Assembly (NCBI RefSeq): GCF_029227915.1
Contig: NC_079875.1
Coordinates: forward strand, 13,141,001 to 13,205,000
Length of the DNA: 64,000 bases
Origin: Hydractinia symbiolongicarpus
Lineage: Eukaryota > Cnidaria > Hydrozoa > Anthoathecata > Hydractiniidae
Direction of reading: 5' to 3'
Part shown: positions 41,701 to 52,786 of the stretch, piece after piece
How positions within the stretch are numbered: the first letter of the stretch is position 1
Layout: each line of letters opens with the position of its first letter
Notes under the pieces: generated by a model
Databases searched by the model: none
Seen by the model: the letters and a program-made list of their open reading frames with translations, nothing else
Told to the model about the DNA's origin: nothing
Program-made: the position numbers and the translations under genes

Positions 41701-44700
41701 AGCATGTTATTATTTACCTCTACTGCACAAACGTTTTCCTTGACTGTTCAAATCTTGACTTTCCTAAAACAATAACAAAGCTAAATATTTTTGCGTAATT
41801 GAAAATTTTAAAACCCACACACTCAGGATAAACATCTAATACATGCATTCAGATCATCTATTTTTTGGTCATACCACAAACACACTTCTTTAGGCCATAC
41901 TTCTAAGCAACATCTTTGTTGCTCAACTTCTGTTTATGCTTTAAATCAACCTCTTCTTTTGATCATAACCTCGACTTACTTTATTCATTAGTCATACCTC
42001 CTCTCTTCTTCTTTTAGAAATATTAATTTTCAACTAAAAACTTACCACTTTATCCTCTGTTGACGTTTTCCATATTCGCAAAATTAATTTGTAAACACTC
42101 TCACGTGACAGGAAGGAGCAAAACAAGTACTAAATATAAAAACAAAAACGTGTAGAATTCAAATTAATGATCTCGTGAACTTATTTAAAGTACTTATTTA
42201 CTTATTTACCTAACTTATTTACAGTATTTCTCAAAACATGAGTTGGTACTACGACTACCTTACTCAGTACCAATAACTTATGTACCTCATACAATTTTGA
42301 TGTCACACCCAAGGAAAACCCAAGGAACGAAAAAGCCTAGGAACGAAAAACCCAAGAAACGCGGCAAAAAACACAACCACATGATCTTGGATACATAAGG
42401 GTATGGGATCGAATGTGTAGTAAAAGGCGGAAAATAATTTGCCGTATTTTGTCTGTCTGTCTGCGATAGGCGAGTCCCGTGGCGGAAACACGAAATGCGA
42501 TATATAAAGGACGGGCGACCCCGTGGATTTTTCCACGGGCTAACGACTCAATATTAATAATACCCTTATTTTGTTTGCCAGAAATACGTCGTGCTACGGA
42601 CACACGGAATAAAAAAACGCATGCAATACATTTTTTCGACTTTGTAGCGACGGGTATGCTCCTGTGGATTTCTCCACGGGTTACAACCAAGTAAAAAAGG
42701 AACACTTACTCGTTTGTGCACCGTTCTGACGGAGATGGCGTTTGGTACCACAAAAGCTGTCTTCTCTCTTCGAACCGCCAACACATTCTTAAAGTATATG
42801 ACGAGCTAAAAAAGAATAAGGGGTACAAGTAATTTAGGAGAAGCAAACAAAAACTCCAACGCTGGATAGAGAATGTGTGGAAATAGTCATATTTTGATTA
42901 TTTCTTTAAATGACTAAAAGACATTACTTGGTCAGTGCTCTGCGGTCAGTAGGCTGCAAAAGTTGTACTTTGGCATGTGTGTGTGGGGGTCACTTAAACA
43001 ACGTTGAAAATTTACTAGCTGCATTTGTCACAATGCCGGCATTATAAAAAAAATCATTTCCACGGCTCGAAAGATTCTAAATAAATGAGAGATGTGCAGG
43101 GTGTTGACGTCAGCATTAAATTAGCACTATTCAAGATTTAGGATCTAACCAAACACCTAAGTCCGCAGTAAAGTGAACTGTGGCACCCTTCCCTCTTCAT
43201 TTAAATAATCGCCCGTCACAACTGGACGTATAACTAAAATGTTAAAGCTCATCAGAAAAATATTGATTGAGAAATTTTGAACGTACCCTTGTCTCATATC
43301 CAAAAATATTGGAATGGAAACAGATGCAATTCGTAGAGATTATCATTCGACCTTGAAGTAAAATGTCTTTATGTAACGCGCAGGTGAAGCCTAAAACAAA
43401 ACAAAAGTCAGTTATGGCTTCATAAGACAACCGTGTTTAAAATAGCCTACATTTGTTATATCAATTGCCAACTGATAGCCTTGTGGTAGAGCGTTCGCTT
43501 TCAGTGCGGGAGGTCTTGGGTTCAAACCCCGGCCGAGTCATGCCAGAGACTATAAAAGTGTGAATCTATCCTTTCTGCTTAGCGCTCAGCATGAGAATAG
43601 GATTGATATCTTAGGCAGTTGTCTAGTTGAGCGATTGCTGTGCTTTCACGACTTTCGTAGCTCAAATGGGAGCTTTAAATGCACGAGGACCCCCTTCGCA
43701 GGACCCTTCGTTGATAGCAGTACCAATAGGAACTGAAGAGGCTATCCTGGGTAAATAATAGTAATAATAATAATAATAATAATGCTATGCGCATGCGCCG
43801 CAGGCCTAAATAGACGAATTATTATACATCTACTTTTCATTTTTCTTTAAAAGGTATCCCTTTTTAAACAGAGAATTAAATTTTGAGAATTAAATTGGAA
43901 AAGATTTCATGGATTGCGTTTTGTCGTCAATTGGATATCAAACACCTAGAATTCGGATTATCGATAATATCGGGAATATTGGAATAGCGACATTCCGGAT
44001 ATAAGATGTCGACCGGTCCGATTGCTGCAAAAATTCTACGAGTTGATGAAATAATTTTACGAGTTGATGAAATAATTTTACAGCTCGATGAAATAGTTTT
44101 ACGAGTCAATGCATAAAATCTACGACTGTGTACAAATATTTCACAAGTGGCTTTGAAAGCGCGTTCATTCACGAGAAATATCATTTCTGTGTTCAGCGCA
44201 TGAAAAATCAGCGCCATTTAGTGCCACGTGATGACCTGCGTGATAGGGAAGTATCCGAACAAAAAAAAAATAAAAGAAAAACAGTTAAAGCCTAATTACT
44301 TATCAGCACTAAATTATGGCGTGATTACAATTTAAAAGCAATAAAAATAAAGACTAATTTTGTGTGAGCGCGAGATCCGTTTATGGTATCAACAACATAT
44401 CAAAATGGTAGCGAAACTGCAATGACAAGAAGAAGCAGATATAACTGAGAAATCTTTATTCGTCCAGCAATTTCAAACTCGTTATAACCAGTTGAATAAT
44501 TTCGTTAATTACATTTATTTAATTCTATTGTTATAGACTTTCGTAAAAAAGGTGCCCTCACAGCAATTTTTTTTGTAAAGTCAGCAAGAAATACTGGACT
44601 TTGACCTATGTACGCCAAGTGGACAAGAAATACTAGATTTTGTTCTATGTTAACCAAAATGGCAAGAGAACCTAAACTTTGGCCTATACTCGCTAAGTTA

Positions 44701-46640
44701 GCAATAAATACTGGATTTTGGTCTATGTTTACCAGCTTAATAAACAATTATTGGACTTCGGTCTATGTTCGCAAGGTTGGCAAGAAATACCCTGGTCTAT
44801 GTTGGAAAGGAATACTCCATTTTAACTGATTTAGATTCAATGACAAATAATTTAATGATCGTTGTTTTTCCTCTTTCACTGGACATTAGTTTTGAGCAAA
44901 ATCTATACTGGCTAAAAAATTTGTAAGGATACCTCATGCGTAATAATTTGCGCGCGTATCAATTTTGCGCATGCGCGGAAAAAATTTGTTTTGCGCGAAA
45001 ATTAACACCGAAAATTTTATCGTTTTTCCTTGTTATTTGCGAGGGAATTTAAACTTGCGCGAAAAATAACATTCAATTCATGCTCGCTAATAGCACGTAT
45101 ATCAACTTACCATTGAACGGCTTTTCACCTGGTGGAAGCTGTGGAAATAACCTGTACAATTCTTCAACGCGATTTTTGTTTGGAACAAGAACCTAAAATG
45201 TAAGAAGTTTTAAAAATAAAATTAGCAGATAGCTTAAGGTAAGAATAGTTTGCGCAAGTAAAGATTGCGGAAGTAAAGATTTTGGATCGGTGATATTATT
45301 ACGTAATTTCGGAATTAAAGATTGCCAATCTGATATTGTGTTAAGAAATTGTGGAATTTAAAATTGCGAGTTGAAGCAATGATCCATGAATTTTTCCATG
45401 CTAATTTTTTTTTCACCTTGGTCATTAAGATTTTTTCCTTCCGATGCAAGTAATTAAATGGTTTCCTTCACACCGCAAAACAACGACAGAAATAACTTGT
45501 CTTTTTCTTGGAAATCGACAAAGTTAGATTGCAAATTTCGGAATTGCGGAAGAAAATTGCAAATTCCATAATTTTTTTAGAAATTGCAGAAAAATAGATT
45601 GCGAATCTTAAACAGGTGTATAAGTTATGGAAAAAAGCCCATAAAATAACATAGTCATAGGGTCAGAATAGTATTGGTTAAAATATTTGCTTGTCATTAG
45701 TCACTTAATGTTTCGGACCGTCACTCCGATTCACTTTAAATGTAATGCTGTCAGCCCGTTTGGAGCCATCTACTGACTACGAAGCAAATGCTATACGTAT
45801 CTCTGGCGGTAATGCAATATAGTTACAGTCGCAGGGAAGGAAGATCCAACCTTTAGGAGAAATCTCCAAAGGCGTTAAACCTCCCTATTATCACTAATTT
45901 TAAAAAAGCATAAAATATTAATACACTTCTTCTTATAGAACAGGGAACAGAGAGTACCAACAGTATACGCATTATATACATATTTGTATCGAATTATTTC
46001 CAATAAAGCTCCTTGATGTTGACTACACGTGATCTTCGACTGGTAGAATTTACGAGAACCGAGCATAAAACTTAACTTACAGTATCACAAAGTTATTCGA
46101 AGTCCTATAATTCGAAAACTAATCTAAATTAAGGAAATTTACTGGTCGCATGAGAGTTCGGCTCATGCGAGTTTACTGCACATGAACAGCTAAAGGTTCG
46201 TTTCTATGTCGCTACTTTTTCTGGCATAACGCAAAAAAGGTAACAAGTTTTCTTGTTAACTCGTCTGCACTTCGGAAAATGCAGTTGAATGAAAACGAGC
46301 CTTGAAAGAAGTTGCAACACATAGAAATATATTGCGAAATTGTGAAATACAATTTTTTTATATTTTATCTGAATCATCTGCTAAAATAGTAACTTTTCCG
46401 CCTTTTTCAGTGCAAACGGGATTTTTTTAAAAATTCTCAAAAACTTGCAAGTACTGGTCACCCGTGATTTTAAGTACTGGTCACCTGTGATTTTTTTTGA
46501 TTTTTTTTAAAAACTTGCACCGTCAGCAGATTTTGTAAAGCAGGAAATTATAAACTTACACAGCTTGGAATGAAAGTTTCCGACACCCTGCGTAGTAATC
46601 TTTTGCGATGTCTCTGTTCGTTCACCACGAGTCGAGGCAT
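38780..46640 (-). CDS. GRAM-domain membrane protein, GRAMD2A/2B type
   Basis: Thirteen exons join in frame: 46560-46642 (ATG at 46640), 45111-45192, 43287-43390, 42710-42805, 42046-42129, 41718-41763, 40940-41302, 40627-40711, 40231-40272, 40032-40130, 39462-39530, 39089-39131, 38780-38821 (TAG). From this ATG: 1236 bases, 411 residues. The pre-GRAM helix (VEELYRLFPQLPPGEKP) leads into a GRAM domain: FTCALHKDILLQGRMIIS, CICFHSNIFGYETR, REKTAFVVPNAISV, LFCSFLSRESVYKLIL. Then come a Ser/Thr- and acid-rich linker, a transmembrane helix split over two exons (NPAVFIMLLLFMCLTFLSLV) and a short coiled tail ending LHDLKEKLQ. No VASt/Aster sterol domain lies between GRAM and membrane helix, which points to GRAMD2-type proteins (ER-plasma membrane contacts) rather than GRAMD1. 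More N-terminal exons may exist (see 57541). Confidence 0.9.
38930..39075. repeat. AAAC/AAAT microsatellite
   Basis: Tetranucleotide tract of CAAA, TAAA and AAGTA variants in the last intron but one of the GRAM-domain gene, about 14 bases from the donor of exon 39089-39131. The minus strand gives a false Cys/Phe/Leu-rich frame. Confidence 0.85.
39760..39881 (-). mobile_element. Non-autonomous Helitron, downstream unit of a minus-strand dimer
   Basis: On the minus strand it starts TCTATATTATAATACCCGTA at 39881 and ends GGCCGCCGACTAG at 39760. The terminal hairpin is degenerate (AACCCGTTGA with GCGCGGGCC). The base after CTAG is G instead of T. Its TC start is fused directly to the CTAG end of the neighbouring unit. 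Confidence 0.7.
39882..39992 (-). mobile_element. Non-autonomous Helitron, upstream unit of a minus-strand dimer
   Basis: On the minus strand it starts TCTCTTTAATAATAGCCATA after an A (39993). It ends with hairpin CCCGTGGATTTTTCCACGAG and GCTACTGGCTAG at 39882, followed at once by the next unit's TCTATAT. It lies in an intron of the GRAM-domain gene. Confidence 0.75.
40340..40590. repeat. 26-bp minisatellite in a GRAM-gene intron
   Basis: About nine copies of GTGCCCGTATGATTTGTATT plus CAGCAA, each with a few substitutions. The array sits between the exons at 40231-40272 and 40627-40711. Confidence 0.9.
41450..41712. repeat. 21-bp minisatellite in a GRAM-gene intron
   Basis: About twelve copies of a unit near GTCCGGCGTGTTATTGTAAA plus A, more degenerate in the middle. 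The array ends about 6 bases before the donor side of the short exon 41718-41763, so the repeat runs nearly to the splice site. Confidence 0.9.
42432..42691 (+). mobile_element. Two decayed Helitron units in tandem
   Basis: First unit, about 42432-42549: TGTCTGTCTGTCTGCG, then AAAGGACGGGCGACCCCGTG, hairpin to CCACGGGCTAACGACT. Second unit, about 42550-42691: TATTAATAATACCC, then a hairpin CTGTGGATTTCTCCACGGG and TTACAACCAAG. Starts and CTAG ends are mutated, so these are older than the copies at 15031 and 31454, but the head-to-tail order is the same. They lie in a GRAM-gene intron 18 bases from the donor of exon 42710-42805. Confidence 0.65.
43465..43790 (+). mobile_element. tRNA-derived SINE
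   Basis: The head has box A TTGTGGTAGAGCG and box B GGGTTCAAACCCCGGCCGAG. The body includes GGGAGCTTTAAATGCACGAG and GACCCTTCGTTGAT, and the tail is (TAA)n at about 43760-43783. The same family occurs in both PDI duplication copies. It is presumably transcribed by RNA polymerase III and mobilised by an unseen LINE. It lies upstream of the GRAM-gene exon at 43287-43390, inside the intron. Confidence 0.75.
44030..44115. repeat. 21-bp tandem repeat
   Basis: Four copies of ACGAGTTGATGAAATAATTT plus T, with small changes in the last two. Intronic to the GRAM-domain gene. Confidence 0.8.
44588..44800. repeat. 39-bp minisatellite
   Basis: Five to six diverged copies of a unit with GGCAAGAAATACTGGATTTT and GGTCTATGTTCGCCAAG. 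Because 39 is a multiple of three, the minus strand stays open as a false 13-residue repeat protein (NIDQNPVFIANLA). Intronic to the GRAM-domain gene. Confidence 0.8.
46447..46493. repeat. Doubled 23-bp unit
   Basis: Two adjacent copies of AAGTACTGGTCACCCGTGAT followed by TTT, differing at one base. It lies about 70 bases from the donor of exon 46560-46642. Confidence 0.8.
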
Positions 46641-46642
46641 AA

Positions 46643-49600
46643 CTTGAAAATCATATCGAAAATTTAATTTTTTCTTATTGTATATTATATTTTATACGAG
46701 TTGGCTGAAGCAGAGATTGAATAGGTAAAAATTGTAAATTATTTTTTACGGAAAAAGCAAAGTTAAAAAACGATGTGATATTCATATATTATGTATGCTG
46801 ATCCGAAATTATCCAATCAAGTTCAAATTCCATTTTAAAATCCTTTTAACTTTAAAAGTATTTATAAAAGAAAAATAAGAAAACAACTATAGAAGATAAA
46901 AAAAACAAAGATGAAAGAAATAGAAAACATGAAAATACAAGAAATAACATCAAACATAATGGCAGATGTGATGTTTAAAAAATATTATATTTAATTAAAT
47001 TATAAGAGATAAAAAAAAACAGAAAAACTGATTTTCTACGGAATTACATCACTTTGAAATAAAAAAAAGTTTTGCAAAAAAATTAAAAAAAAGTTTTGCA
47101 AAAAAAAAAAACACTCCAACTTTTGCAATTTAGAAATTGACAATAAACAAACAAGCAAACAAACAAACCAACCAAAGAAAAACATCGCTACAACTACCAA
47201 AACCCTTTTAAGCAGAATATAACATCATGCAAACTTCAAAAAAGCTTGTTAAGCATTCTATAACATAAATAGCTCACTAATTAATATTAAACATGGCATT
47301 CTCTTTTCAAAAAACTTCTGAAGATTACTATTCTTGCCTGCATGCTGGAAACATTTAATAGGATTAAAATTTTTTAAAAAAATCAGACCATTTCGGTCTA
47401 CCACTCCATCGCAGAGGCTCAAACTAAATCTATTTATTTTGAAGGTCATCTGATTTTTATTAAAATTTCTGCACGTTATCTAGCCGAATAGCATCTATTC
47501 AAAAACCACATATTTTTTTTATAATTACGTACTTGTACCAAAACAAAAGCTTAGAAAAATGATTTTTCCTTATCTAAAGTTCTCTGAGTAAATACTTTCA
47601 GACAAAAATTTCTTTTTTTTTTACATTTTTAATGAATTATTATTTTTTCAAAGCCTTGCTCCACCAGTACATAAAATATTTAATAACCACGAAACGTTTT
47701 CTTCCAAGGGAAACAAACTTCATCTATGATTGTAACAGAGTTTTCATGAAACACTCAAAATAGTGGTGGTGTCATCTCGACTTCATGGTGTGAGATCATT
47801 CACAGTTTAGCATCCAACTGTGTCAATGAGATTGCCCATTCATGAAAAGTTTCATCAAAAATTTAATTGACTTGTCTTAGGTGCTCGAGCCGAAAGAGAA
47901 AGTAGGAAATCAAAATAATTGACAGCATAAAATAATAATAAAACTAATATATATATAAAAAACATTATTTACAATTATTCACCAGTGTTCCAAAAAAAAT
48001 CCGTAGGCAAGGAAATGTGCAATTTTTATGTTTTCTTTGAAAAAAAAAATAACATTTCAATATTGCGTGTTTAAAATTAAAAAATAGATTAAATATACTA
48101 CAGACGCCAAAAACGTTATTAATTCTTAGATAAACATAAAATCTTAAGAAAATATTGCGGCAGACTATATGCTTAATTTTCATAAAAAAAGATGTTTTTC
48201 TTAGTAGCTAAATCAAACACACAAAAACTAACAATTCTTTTGAAAAACTCTCAGATTATTCTAAATCTAATTCTTTGTATATATCACTACACTAGAGTAT
48301 CAATTTAAAAATATATAAATATCGCAAAATCTTCTGGATCACTAAGCTCCTTTTTTCCTGCATAACATTCTGTTGTAAAATAGTCATCACTTCGCTTCCA
48401 CATTCATGCATCTACTGTTAAAGTTAATTGCATTAATGTAAATTAAACAAAACTAATCCATAAAATGATTAAATGGACAAAAATGTTCACCTAATTAGAG
48501 TCCTTTTGTGTAGATACACAGAAATTAAGATTAGCTAGCATAAATGGTTTCAGACGGAATAAAATAAAATAAAAAATACGTTTAAAACGAAGTTTATTAA
48601 GATTTCACAAAATGTGGTATTTAATAACCAAGGGTAAGTATTATAGGCATCATTTTTTGTAGTGTTATTAGAGCAAAATTAATATTTAAGAACATTTTTG
48701 AATAGCAAATTTTTCTTCAACATTTTTACACGACTTGACAGAGTGACTGCCAATTGTTCTACAACAGTAAGGTTTTTATTTTATTTTTTGTTTTGTTTTT
48801 CAATCATTTTTTTGCAAAATTTCTGAATTTTTTTCAGCTTTTTGAAGCACGCAGAAGAGGGAACTCTATTATCTACAAGCAATACCAATGGAGAAATACT
48901 CGAAATGTCATTATCAACCCATTCATTCATCTTATAAAAGATTTTTTAGGCTTTTTTATAAGAGAAAGATTGGCACACGTTTTTTTTATAGTATTCAATA
49001 AAATCTGACCTGATTTGAGTTTTTAATCTGATATTTTCTAATTTAATTCTTATTAGTAAAGTACATAACTCCAGAATTAAGGTTTACTTTGTTTCGTTGT
49101 TTTTTCTAGAATTTATCAGCTTTTATAACAAATTGGATGATTTTTGTTGCTGGTGCAACTTTATAATTGTATTTATGAACAATCACACTTATAGAATACT
49201 ATTCCGTAGTTTTTGTAGGTGAGAATACACACAATCGCAAGCAAAAATAATTACGCGTACACCAAAATAAAATTGTAAGATAATTAAGACTAGGTTGCTA
49301 TTTATTTTGAAACCAATGATTTAAATGTAAGAGTGTGTTCTTGTTTTGTTCTTATTTTTCAGCAAAATCTGAGACTGGTATTCTTATAAAATTGTTCTTA
49401 TGAAACAGAAAGCATGTACTAAGGTTAAAAGGTCACCTTGGTTCATGCAAGCAGACACCCAGTGTGAGTACAAAACACACTTTCTAACTATAGTTTTGAC
49501 TAAACACCGACTTAAAGCTCTATGGACTTTTAGAGACTTTTAGGTACAAAAGCTACGAATCTGTTCCTCATAAGGCAGCAAAAGAATCACCCAAAAGACT

Positions 49601-52600
49601 TTGTCAGATCAGACATGTCTGCGCCAAATTAAATATGTCTTACCCTTTTTGGAATTCTCCATAAAAGAGTGACTGCTTTTTTACATAAAACAAAGACACA
49701 ATGATTCTTCTTCTTCTTTGCCAATTTCTTATTTACTGAAGCAGGCATAATACTGTGCCTTACTTTAATTCATCCGTTAGTAGATCATACTGCACGCATG
49801 AAACACTCTGCAGCAACAACCAATTAAAGGCTCCAGAGAAAGGTTTAATAAAGGAAGCTGAAAGTTATCGGACCACTTGTTTTAAATCATGCTGCAAATA
49901 ATAGCACCACATCACTTTCTGTATAATATAAAACAGCTTGAGTATTAAGTTATTTCTCACGATGTGTATGTTTACATGGCTATTTTTAAAAATCTAAGTT
50001 GTTGAAATTTCCTCTAATCTGATTGGTAAAGAACCCTTTTTTTCTGCTATTGCTAGAATATCACACCACTTGCATGAGTAATGCTTTCTCGAATTTAATT
50101 GGTAAAAAAATAATCACCTTACTGAAAAAGACATTAGCTTATCAAGAACTACTTTATAATTCAGTTCCGTTAACTTGAAAGGAATGGGAAATTTGTTTCA
50201 GATTAAAAAAAAAAGTTTTAGATAATGAAAGAAAGCTATATTAAGAGCTACAAAAAGGATTCAGTTCTATATTAAGGTAGGTTTTCATTAGCTAAGTCAG
50301 TAAAAGCTGTGGGACAAGTGTAGAGGTAGTGCGTTGTGTTGATGTACAACATGTGTTTCTATGGTTGTTGTACAACTTTTGCTTATCACTTTTCATGTTA
50401 ATGGAAACCAACCTTTACAGATCAAGAGAAGTGTGGTATGAATGGTATTTGAAATAAAGAAACTGTATTTACATCAAACAAAATATTTTGTTGATGTTTT
50501 AATGTTTGTAATGTTCTCCAAAAAAAATTAGAAAAAATGGAAATGCTATATAGAGCACATAGTTCTATCAAAACTTAGGGGATTTTATTTGACTTTCAGG
50601 TAATTTCAATTGGTAGCTGATCAATCAAAATGAATAGATGCCTTTCCATTCTGTGAGTAATGAACATTAAAATTAGCACAATCTTATAATCGTTGCAGTA
50701 AGCAATGTTACAACATATATAAATATATGAAGTAAATTTTATTGGGGCATACTATAAAAAGGCCTCATTAAAAATGTGATGAAATTCAAAACGTGTTGAA
50801 ATTTCATACTTTGGAGAGTAATGCAAATAATTTAACAGCAATTAACGAAAATTTTCAAATATGTATTTAAAATGAGGTATTCACATGAAGGGCGGGTTTC
50901 GGATTCCTTAAATCCAACAATAGTAAATTATCAAAATTTACTATGAATTGTTCCGAAATTTTTTAAAGACATATGTAAAAACCTCGTCAAATGCTATGGT
51001 GCTAAAAAAATGTTCCTCGAATTGAGGATACTGGACTATCCCAGAGAAAAAAATGCAATGAATGGTGAATAAAACCAGCTCTTCGATTTTATCACTTCAG
51101 AGTATTGCAAATTCCTTCCTATTAGCATAGTAACTACCTAAATTTGTAGTAATATATAGTTAGAAAGCTTATTCATGTCTTATTTCTCAATTTTGGAGCC
51201 ATAGACATCTTGAAAGACAGAATTTATTTTAAAAAAAGGAATTTAGTACACATTATTTTAACATTAAATTCATTATGAAATCATCCTTGGAGGTCTCAAT
51301 CTGATTAGGATTGGGAAAAAAAGATAGCTTCTCTCCTTAAAGTAACTTGACAGTGATGAGTCCAAGTGAGGTTGTGCTAAAAAAACACACAAAATAGCAA
51401 CCTGACTGGTGGACCCGTAGATTCTTCCTAATAGTGTAAAAAATATCTGAGTCCAGTAAACTATACTTCATGCAAATATTAAAAATCTGCTAACACGATT
51501 TTAACATTATATACTGCAGTGAAGCTAAATGCTCTTAAGCCAAAAAAAATTAACTACTTTGAGTCAGACTTCTTCAGTGAACTGTTCTTCTTATTGCAAC
51601 CAAGAAAACAAAAATGTACCTATATTTGAAATTTATTTGAATATGTTTGAAAGTAGATCGTCTCAGGACTATTAGAATCGTTTGCACCCCTGCCCCCTCA
51701 CTATTAGGGGGGGGGGGGGCTTTTCTAAGATCCCTGCCATAGGTGGTGGTTGAAAAAACTTCTAGATACTGTCTTTCTATTATAGGTGGGGGGTATTTTT
51801 TTGTTAAAGGGGTTGAATAGTACTAATAAAGAAACTTCTGAGTTAAGATTTCTGGTATGTGCATCAATATTTACCATAAAAACTAGACAAAATGGTTGGA
51901 AAATAAAAGAGAACTGTCCCATAGTCTATATTTTATTTCAGTACAGAGTTGAACTATAAATTTAACATCGTCTCCAGTTGAACATCATCAAGGCATTTTA
52001 GGCTCTTTTTTTAAAAAAATTTAACATATAGAAGTTTTATTCTGATTTTTAATTTTAAAAAAAAATGGAAGTTTTAATACGGGGTTGAGGTAAGTATCAG
52101 TTTTAATGTGGGGTTGATGCAAAAGGTGGGTGTTTAGTTTACTAACAAAATTATGATATAGGTTTAAAATGTATGAAGGGGCTAATTTTTAGTGTGGGGG
52201 GACCTTACCCTTGTGCACACTATGATCAAAAAAGTGGAATTGGGCATTTAGTGTCACTGTCATAAAATATTACTGCAAGAAACTATACAATTAACTTGAA
52301 AATGTTTACCTTTAGAAAACTTCGTTTTCGGTGTGAGGATGATAGTATAGTCTATAAAAAAATATTCTGAATAACTATTTTTAAAAATAATTGCTAAAAA
52401 AAGAATTGGAGGAAATGTTTAATAGACAGAAATTGTTAGGCACTTAATTTGACAAAAAAAATCTGTGAAATGCATTTAATCTGACTCAACCACAAAACTC
52501 TTTTCTGGAAAATTTAATTTTAACAACAATGTCTTTTGCACAAAAATCATTCAATAAAAAACTTTTCCTGCACTGTTTCTAAAAAAAATGTTTTAGTTAA

Positions 52601-52743
52601 TTTTTTTTTACCTTTTTTCACCTTAATTTCTGTTCAGAAGAAAAAATTCCTCAAATTTCACTCAGATGGTGAGACTAAATTCTATGAAAATTTCTATTGT
52701 TTTAAGAAGAAAAAATTATTAGCTTTGTTTACATATAACTTAC
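46643..52743. other. Long AT-rich stretch, probable intron of the GRAM-domain gene
   Basis: If the upstream exons at 52744 and 57541 belong to the GRAM gene, this is intron. I see no exon with acceptable phase on either strand. Features are homopolymer tracts and a run of about thirteen G at 51707-51719. Open frames (48754-49008 plus, 51725-51922 minus) look like chance. Confidence 0.45.
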
Positions 52744-52786
52744 AAATGGCTCCTTTCCACCTGATCTAGTCTTCCTTTGTTTGCCT
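52744..52786 (-). CDS. Candidate small exon, possibly 5' part of the GRAM-domain gene
   Basis: Acceptor TATTTTTAG and donor GTAAGT bracket 43 bases. Read after the phase-2 donor of the exon at 57541, they continue as GGKQRKTRSGGKEPF without a stop. The end phase is 0, whereas the next recognised exon (46560-46642) needs phase 1, so at least one further exon is missing or this one is wrong. Basic and flexible, as GRAM-protein N-termini often are. Confidence 0.35.

Noticed and set aside
44505-44747. Thirteen-residue repeat protein on the minus strand
   Set aside because: 39-bp minisatellite in an intron; no acceptor or donor fits the GRAM gene phases.
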